A DNA stretch of 9,010 nt. Origin: Candidatus Thorarchaeota archaeon. Lineage in GTDB: Archaea; Asgardarchaeota; Thorarchaeia; Thorarchaeales; Thorarchaeaceae. Shown one piece after another: positions 1 through 9,000 of this stretch; the first letter of the stretch is position 1, and every line of letters begins with the position of its first letter. Position numbers and translations under genes: made by a program. Location: positions 1,747,132 through 1,756,141 of the forward strand of contig CP070658.1 of assembly GCA_020355105.1 (NCBI GenBank), in the 5' to 3' direction. Under the pieces are notes generated by a model that was not told where the DNA came from, did no database searches, and was given only the letters and a program-made list of their open reading frames with translations.

Positions 1-3000
1 TATTCGTGACATTGTCATAGTACGGTGAAAGGAGTTGATTCCAACGAAGGTCAATCATGAATGTGTAGCTATCAATTGCACCAAGCGAGGCTGTGTTGAC
101 ATGCACCCAATAGCTACCTGCCTCAACTCCACTCCCACTCTCTATCCAGTAGTCGACATCTTCCATGAGCGCTGGTACATCCACGCATGAGAACTGCACC
201 TGGGCTCCCTCAATCGGTGAGCCAGTAGACTCATCCCTGAACGACAACGAGAGTGTCAGGTTGTCGCCCATTGGAGCTGGGATCACTTGACCCACACTAA
301 CGGTGCCTCTCCTCTCGATTGTAGTAACTGACACTCGAGTACTGCCGTCTGTATAGTATGGTGCCGAACCGTCCCACTGCACAAACACAGTGACATTCCA
401 GCTAACGATCAGATTCGCGCTGAGTACTGTAGAATTGATGCTTGCACCGAACCACGAACCAACAGTACTCAAGGAGTATTCATCAGAAGCAAGAAGGAGG
501 CCGCCACTATAGACGGAGATGTCGCCCATCGGTACAGCTATGCTGCCGCCCGTATTCAGGTCAACATATGCGAACTCGAAAGTAACATTGTCAAGATACT
601 GTACGTATGAGGGCGGCACTACAACTTCAACATTCGCCGGTCGTTCAGTCACACTCATTGACACATCAAGCGTAGCGTTCTCGTAGAATGGTGCGCCGGA
701 TGTCCAGTTGGCTTGCACCGTGATAGTCTTGGGTCCCGGTGATCCGAAACTGGATGTGAGAACAGAGAGAGTGTAGTAACCGTCAGTCCCAGTGGTGACC
801 ACGTAGTCAACCAACTCCACCAGAGGGATTGCGCCATGAAACAGGTGTATGTCTACCAAAGGTATTCCAGTGAGCGAATCCAAATCCCGATAGACCACTG
901 TGAAATTGGAGTAGTCCAGATATGGCGTTGGGAGTGGCGCAGTATCAAGGTCGAGTGTTGTGTCTCTCTCTCTCAGCTGGAAGGAAACATCGATGGCAGA
1001 CCACTCATAGTATGGTACTGCATCAGCAAAGCTGAAGTTCAGAGTCAGTATGTAGGGTTTCCCAATCTGGAGTCCTTGATCGTGAGTTTCAACCAACAGA
1101 AGGTAGTCTCCGAAGCCTGGACGCCACATGCAAGAACGAAGCCAGCCTGTGCCATTCAGCACTTCCACCCACGTTCTTGCCCCAGTCTGATTCGCTATCG
1201 GTTCCATTGTGGTGAGGTCTAGATAACGGACGATGATGTTGAAGGAGTTGTTGAACTGAACCGATCCGACGGGGTCAGCAATCAGAATCGTGTTCCTGTG
1301 AGTCACAGACAGGCTTCGAGTTTCCTCTACGTCCTCGATGTAGAACGCACCTGCCTCGAGTCTTATCTTGAGATTATAGGTTCCGGGCTGTGCGAAGTAC
1401 TCTGTATCGAGCTCTATCTGATAATCGCCGCCTCCAAGCTCTATAACCGAATGGTAGGAGGCTGGAATCTCTAATGTATCGTCGTACAGTGTGACTGTGA
1501 CTCCCTCTAGTCCTCTCGGGACTGCACCAGTCACGTCATCAAAGGATATCACAAAAGTCAGGTTATCGCCGTATGGTGTAGAAGATGGAGTAGGATATGT
1601 GAGCGATGTCTGACGGGGCGTAAGTGTTACTGCGACAAGCCTCCCGGTCACATTCGCGTAGAACGGAATCCCCGCCCAAGTCACGTTGAGCACCAAATAC
1701 CTCTCACCGAGTGGAGACCCAAACTGACTAGTATTGAATGAGATTGAGTAGGCTCCAGAGAACGAATCATATGAGATAGAGAAGTCAGGTACTCCAATCG
1801 AGATTGTCATGACGCTCTGACTATAATCGATGTAGTCTGAGCTCCCACCTGTCACATCCTCATATGTAAATGAGAATGTCGCATTCTCACCGTAGCGCAC
1901 AGGTGTTGGAGGTACCACGGAGAGCAGTGTATCCCTTGGCAAGACTCTGACAGATATTGTATCAGTCCTGTTTGTGTAGTAAGGAGACACACCCTTTGAC
2001 CAGTTGATGAAGACGTTCATTGAGAATAGTCCTGTTCCGCCGAGAATGGTTGTGTTGAAGCGGACTGAGTAGTATCCGGGTTGTCCTACTCTGTCAGTTT
2101 CCCATATGCTAATCTCAGAAAGATTGACAACTGTGCCCTCGAAATCGACGCTTACAAATACGTTGCCCGACTGATTCGTGATCCCTGTCCCTGAGGATGC
2201 GCCTGCGTAGAGAAACGTGTAGCTCATGTTTGATGGACATGGCGACGGAAGTGAGGTATCAATCAAGGTCAGGGAAGACGCCTCTCCAACGATTTCGGCA
2301 TCCAGAGTGATGTACATGTTGTGATACTTCAGGTAGCTGCCGGTCCAATTGAAGAAGACAGTCAGATGTTGAGTCCCTAGACCGCCGAATTCAGATGCCA
2401 AGATTTCAATCTCGTAGTATCCAGCACCGGTTCCGTTGGTCCAGACTCTGTTCACACTACCAGTTGCATTCGTTACAGTACAGTCGATCAGAGCCGACAC
2501 TATTCCCATATTGTGATCCTTGTCGCCGTAGTACACTGAGATGTATAATGTACCGGCCGGTGTAGTAGGCGCAACAGGTGCCACAAGCCTGAACTCGGTG
2601 TGGATGGTCCGAATTGTCAATGAGATATTGAAGTAGCCCGCCTCGATATTGGGTCCCTTAGTGAAGTTGAACATCAAGAGGTAGTTGCGCAGAGAGTCAC
2701 TCTCGAACGTGTTGATGGTGATGCGGTAACGCATGCTGACCCACTCAACAGTGTAGTGGGGTCCAGTCCAGTTGCATACACCCAACGCAGAGTCTATTGG
2801 CGCATCGTTATCCATATCCACATAGTCCACAAAGAAGACTGAGGAGTCGCCAACAGGTATGTCAAGTGTGCCTACCGTGGGAACCGCGTATGTACGAATC
2901 TCCCTGACATTGATGTCTATCGATATTGTCTTACTTCCATAACCAGTCGCAGAGGCTGTAAGGTTCACGTTGTACAGCCCCTGGTTCCACGCGGGTGTAT

Positions 3001-6000
3001 CAAGGGTCACTTTGTACTCGCCGGTTCCAAAATCCAGAGGAACTCCGACAATCGAGGCACCCTCAGCAACGATTGAAGCGGCTGTGATTCCTATTGCTCG
3101 GTCAATGTCCTCGAAGAGTAGGGTCAGAATGATATCTGTGCTGTAGCCCATGGTGGCCAATGGATAGTCTGGAGAGGTCAGTTGGCTTTGAGCCGCGCGA
3201 TAGGAGAAGAGAATCAACGGTGTCTGAGCGTCGCCAAAGTCCTCGGCAGGCCCGAAACTCACGAAGATACGTACCGTGTAGTTACCTTCAACGAAGGCCC
3301 CCTGATCTATTGTCAGACTGTAACTCCCGCCACCCAACGGAGACAGTCCCTCGATTGTGTATGGGCTGCCACTCTGATCCTCAGCAAAGAAGTAGCTGAC
3401 ATCTAGACCATTGATTGCGTCGCTGTGATAGATGGATTCTGGATTATTCACTGACAGATGCAGGATAATCTCAAAGTCGTCTCCTATCGGAAACATGTCG
3501 ACGTGGTCCCATGTAAGGCTCGTAGTCAACTTATTCACATTGACAACTATGGCACTCATTGAGTCATAGTAGAGCCTTGGCGAGTCTGTCGCCTCAAGTG
3601 TTAGATTCACAGTATGGGAACCGAGACTCCAACTATCCGTCTGCAGCCAAAACTGTCTGGAACCGTGATTCGATGAACCCCCGGCCCATTCTGCTGCGAT
3701 TTGCGTGAAGTTGTCAAGAATGATCGACCCACCTTGGTCGAGATCATAGAACTGTACAGTAACATATGTGTCTGCACCGAGCGGCACCGAGCTATTGTAG
3801 GTGGCAACAATGTAGGTCCGGTGTGGCACCACATTCACTGCAACGGTGACATCGACGCTTTGGTAGTCAGTCTTTGAAATCGTGAAGTTGAATAAGTGGA
3901 CTCCGGGCGTGTAGGCGCTCACATCTATTCGAATGGAGTAGTTGCCGTCCTGGAGGTCAGTCCAATCAAAGCTTGTGTCACCAGTAACGGTACCGCCTGA
4001 GATGCCCATATTGGAATGGTCCGAGTCGTGCCACTGAAGAGTTGCATTCACGGTCTGGCCCCAAGGTACATTCGGTGGGTCAGTGGTACCAGTGGCAGCA
4101 TCGGTTGCAATGTTCCTTACTGTTAGACAGACTATCGTTGAGCTATCAAGGAGATACGATACCACAGGGTCCGCATAGAGTTCAAAGTAGTGTGAGCCTA
4201 CTCCAAGGCCGGAAGCGTCAAGAGTAACCAGATAACTGCCGTCTCCGTGGTCGGTAGTGCCCTCTACCGTCCCGTTTGACGTGATTGTAGCTCCTGGTAC
4301 TGGTGTTCCATCAAAGCCGTCACGTACTGTGATGTTGAAACTGAAGTCATCTCCATACGGTGTTGCCGGTGGAGATGCATATTCGATGGCTGTGGTGTGG
4401 AGAATGTCCAAGTCGAAGGAGAGGGTTGCATTGTTGAAGAACGGATGGTACGAGCTGACTTCGATCCTCCACCTACCCAGATCTTCTAGGTCCGATGTGT
4501 TGAGCGCTTTGCCGTAGGAACCTGTTCCGTAGTCATCCAGTTGCTCCTGCGTGGGGACTCCCGACTTTGTCCAGTTGACGTTCACGGAGGCTCCAACCAC
4601 TGGGTCCGAATCAACCACATCCTCCAAATCTACCTCAACGAACAGCAGTGAGCCGACAACTCTCACCGAGAGCCCATCTCCTATCGCATCGCTCGGGGAG
4701 GCCAATGTCAGGGCTGAGTTGTGACGTACAATGAACTGTCGTTGGAATAGGCTCGTTGCGTAGTCAGCTATAGGTCCAGTTGCATTGTAGCGTGCACTGA
4801 CCATCCACACTCCCTCTTCTGCAGAAGAGTCTGCAATCTTCAGGATGCTGGACTCTGCTGTAGGCCTCGCCAACTCACTCCCCGAAGCATAGAATCCACT
4901 TGGATCGTTCTGGTTGCTGTATTCAGTGGCTATCCACTCAGCTGGACGGACAACATCCGAAACGCGAATCTCGTCAAACATCCCCGCCATACACTGGTCG
5001 CCACGGTGATATGGTTCCGTGGTGCCGCCCCAGAACCAGTCGTCCAAAGAGGCAAGCTGTACCCAGTAGGTTGGCACGTTCTCGGAGGTCCAGGCCAGAG
5101 GGTTGCCGTCGAGATAGATCTCCACTTCCTTTGAGGAGTAGTCCAAGGTTATTGTCAAATGGTGCCATGCGCCGTTTGTAAAGGGATTGGTAGCCATATT
5201 GTAGTTGGGCTGGTCCCCTCCCCAAGGGTAGAAGAAATTGTCACCGTCAGGCTGAACTCCCCATTCAAAACCGTCGTTGTGGGTTGTTGAGGGCCATCTA
5301 AACCGATTGCTGGAAACCATGATTCTCTGGTACCTTCCGTCCGAACAGTCTACCCAGTTAATCCAAGTTCCAACTGTCCCCTGGTCCGCGATTGAATCAA
5401 GACTCATGCTATCAGGGACTACAAGGAAGTCATCAATTCCATCGAGTTCGATTCCTCTTCCCAGCTTGGCATCAATGGTGTCGGATGAGTCCATAGAACC
5501 ACGACTATAGCCATCATTGTCAAAGGAAGTGCTATCGACAATCTCACGCTCAGCTCCTGAAAGTGATTCATCTAGATGCCAGACGCCAACGAAGTCACTT
5601 GTCCACACCTCAGAGGGATTCTCCTGTGATCCCACTACAGCGTTTCCATAGTACATCGTTATGGTAGTGTCAACTGTGCTGGAGAGATTCGCCTTCACCC
5701 ATGCAACGAGGCGAGCATGTGTTGAGTTGCTTGTTTGATCGAACAGTTCCATCTCGTGCGCCAGGACTACCCCGTTAGATACAAAGAGAATGTCGTCACC
5801 GTCCGGCTGTACCTTGTCAGTGTTGCGAAGGTCACTGTCTGAGATGTCAATGAATACAGGGAAGTCAACGAAGTCGCCATCTACTTGAGTATGATCAATG
5901 ACAAAGTCCTTTCTGTATTTGAACGAAGGTATCTCGTGGACAGATCCTCCAGAGGTTGTGTTTGTCGAGGAGTGCCATACTGCACCGCTTGGGTCCGTAA

Positions 6001-9000
6001 GCACAAAAGTCGTGCTCTCTCCATCAAGTTGAGGAATGGTCGCTAGGAACTCCATCTCATCGTTCACAGAGAAGGAGGCTGTGTCCTGCAAAGGACCTCC
6101 AGAGGGACCTAGCTTCAAATCGAAAATGCTCGTATCTTGGATGAAATCCACTTTCCACATGCCATACTCATCAACTGAAGCAGCCAACATAGTCACAACG
6201 CCTGATTGAGCCACCCAATCATCAGGTGATGTCTTTGTTTCTCCAGAAGGGTTTGTCACTGAAATCGCGCCCCAATCGCGCTGTGGGTAGGTGATGCTAA
6301 ATCCAACTTCCTCTACTCCTTCAGGTGGCGTAACTGGGACCATGGCGGTCCATGTTGTCATTGAGGCATTGTCCACTGAGAACGAGGTGCCCGGATTAAG
6401 ACTACTGTCAAGAGAGTCAATCTCACTCGATACCTTCAGCTCCATACCCACGTTGAGAGTCACAGATGACGGATAGCTTGTCGAGAAGCGCAAGTCTGTT
6501 GGATGATCATCTACTGTGAGCATCTCATTGCCGACTGTGATGAAACTGGACGGGTCGTATTGGTTATTGTATTCCGTTGCTATCCAGTCATCCGATAGGG
6601 CAATATCGGACATGCGAACCTCATCAAGGCCGCCTTCAATCGAAGCTATGAGTTGGAGTCCTCGGGAAAGTGTGAATGCCTCCGGGGAGTCTACGCTCCC
6701 TATGCCACTAATGTCCACAGAACCGCTGTAACTACCGTCTTTGAAGAAATACAGATTGTTACTACTCCTGTCAACGCGCGCAACAAGATGCATCCATGCT
6801 CCAATTGTAGTACTCTGAGTATTGCTGGTTTCGTAGCTGATGCCATCGCTTATCTGGAAGTACATGTTTGTTGCAACAGTGTTTGTTTCGAACCTATAAC
6901 CACTCTCAAGGATGCTTGGATGTCCTTTGTTGAGAGGAACCTGCCAAGTTCCTGTACTCGCATTGATCTTCAGCCACATGCTGATAGTGAAACTACCAGT
7001 GCCAAAATCAAGGTGCCCATCGACTGGGTCTCCAAAGTCAACGTACGCATCAACTCCATCGAAGTCATAGGCATCTCCTACCTTGCCTGCCACCGCTTGA
7101 GTGACCCCTCCCCGGGCGATGCCGGTGCCACCATATGTACTTGAGTCCTGAACAGTCCCACTTGATTCATCAAGGTGCCAGACGCCAACGTAATCTTGTC
7201 CCCACACTCCCGATGGGCTCTCTCCATTCGCTGACTGTGGGTTTCCATAATACATGGTTATGACTGTGTCCACTGTTGAAGACAGGTATGGCACACTAAC
7301 CCAGGCCGTGAGATGTGCGTGGGTTGCGTTGTAGGTCTGGTCGAAGCTCTCTATTTCGTAGGCAAGTGGTTCTCCACCAATTGCGAATGCGATGTCATCA
7401 CAATCTGGTTGCACGTCTGTGCGGAGGTCTTTATCATAGAAGTCTAGGAGAACAGGGAAGTCCGCGAGATCGGAAGTGACTCTTGTGTGGTCAATGATGA
7501 TGTCCTTCTCGAATTCGAGTGAGGACACTGTATCCTCTTCTTGAGCGACAACGAAATCAACGTAGAGTCGAGCCAGCTCTGATTGAGTGAAGTGTGAAGA
7601 GCCTTTGGCATTGTTGTAGTCCTGATATCCTGTGGAACCAGCGTAGTCAAGCATAATGCACATGTAGTTCCCACTAATCCAACCTGGCCTTGATACTACC
7701 TTTTGAACAAGGCCAGCGAAATCCGGGGACAAATACTTCTGTCCTCCGACCCATGTTCCAGATGGATACCAATCCACGCTGGTATTCACCCACTGAAATC
7801 TATCCTTAAGCACTGGGAACCCTGCGGTGAACGGATCGACGAGGTCTTCGTCTGCAACGTGAATTCTCATGCCCGCCCTATTGGCAGTGGCATCAGAATC
7901 ACCTTCAATCTCGAGTCTTGCCGAAGTCACGATTGCGCCTTGTGGGATTCCAGCAGGAAACTGGAAGGCGATCTGAAAGGCATCAGCGTCACTCCATCCC
8001 GTGTCACCCCACACGCCAACATCAAGTACTCCGTCATTCTCAAACCCTTCAAGATGGACTCCCGCAGAGGGCCAATTTCTACAGTCTCGTCCTGAGATCC
8101 CGCTGATGTATTCATCATCCGGAACCTGTGCAACGATACTCCCCTCCTCATAGCCGCTGACAACAGTGCCGTTTGCCTTGAGTCCGACCTGTTCAGGAAA
8201 GGCCGACACACTCAGAGTAAGTTGGACCTCATCAACAAAGATGCGGCTCGTTCTTGCTTCAGACTGAGCACCTGAGAGGTCTGTGCCTAGTCCGATATCG
8301 AGCTGAAGTGCGTTCTGAGTCAATAGTGAGTCGAATGCTGCTGACGGGATCGTGACTGTCGTTTCTAGCCAGGTATCAAGAGGATCACCAGGTTCGAGCA
8401 CATGCAGCTTCGTTTCGTATCCCGCAAGTCTTACAAACAAGTAGGTCTGGTCCTGAAGGTTGCATGATGCACCCGGGTAGTAGAGGAACTTGACTTCTGC
8501 TGATAAGATGCTTCTGGCCAAGACAGAGACTGTCTGACTGAGGTACACTTCATCATCAGCGGTCAGCTCATTGCCGCTGACCCAGTCCGCGTCGAATCTC
8601 CATCCCATGCTATCATCGTATCCCGAGCCTGCAACACCGTTCAACTCAAACAGCCCGTAGAAGGGATGCCCGCTCCGTCCAGAACCTGGTCCTTGCTCAT
8701 CCACCGCAAGCGTCCATCCATCTGGTACGCGGACGTCCTCACTGTTATAGCCGAGCCCTAGCCACTTCTCAAGATGGAAATCGTTCAACCTCTGATTAAC
8801 AAGCACGTCATCAACTGTAGTGAGAAGCCCTTCAATACTTGCTGAGATTGTGTCTGCCGCCCATCCTGACGGTGGTACAATGGTTGCTAGGCCAGAAGAG
8901 GAGTGGTCCAAGTGTAGCGTTGACTGACTTGTCATCTGACCTGTCAACGTCACGACTCTCGGCACGCCACTCCCTGCATACGAAGTGCCGGATGACAGAT

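Larger units (their letters stand above)
2..4726 (-). repeat. Tandem array of at least 15 Ig-like repeats (residues 1429-3003)
   Basis: The whole C-terminal part is one uninterrupted array of homologous but diverged units of 94-116 residues. Each complete unit tends to show, in order: a basic residue plus xTxL strand (RQTSLTYP, RDTLLSVV, RNTILIA); a P(Y/M/L)GDN strand-turn such as TPYGDNLTF; an acidic turn (FDDVTG, YRDLD, YGDKD) followed by an xIxGAxV strand; a GxY strand with LDTS-like ending; and a penultimate NW...PYYxNxT strand leading into the next basic residue. This fits invasin/BIg-like or macroglobulin-like stalk repeats. Identity between units is low, so the array is old rather than freshly amplified. 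It runs off the window edge, so the true count is higher. Unit phasing is set at the basic residue and could shift by a few residues. Confidence 0.85.

Noticed and set aside
963..974. (TC)6 dinucleotide run, a possible slippage or phase-variation tract
   Set aside because: Six units are short for phase variation, the run is in the middle of a huge gene, and the frame is intact there, coding for part of LRERD.
836..1222. A 128-codon plus-strand open frame
   Set aside because: It is antisense to repeat units 12-13; its product has no domain features and the minus-strand frame is clearly coding.
1..4726. CRISPR-like or satellite DNA repeats in the array
   Set aside because: Repetition is visible at protein level only. 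No identical DNA repeat with regular spacers is seen.
6653..7144. A 163-codon plus-strand open frame
   Set aside because: It lies antisense to LamG copy 1. Its product shows no recognisable domain, and the opposite strand codes for a clear LamG fold, so it is a shadow.
4871..7519. The two DUF2341-LamG cassettes as evidence of an assembly duplication
   Set aside because: The copies differ at most codons and in length (999 versus 1,053 nt), so they are real diverged paralogous segments.
7703..8095. A 130-codon plus-strand open frame
   Set aside because: It is antisense to the DNRLRE-like domain, has no family features, and is explained by the codon pattern of the real gene.
7927..8211. Short minus-strand open frames out of register with the giant gene (also 7444-7674, 4974-5225, 3607-3834 and 655-837)
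   Set aside because: All lie in other minus-strand frames inside the giant gene, and their products look like random translation.
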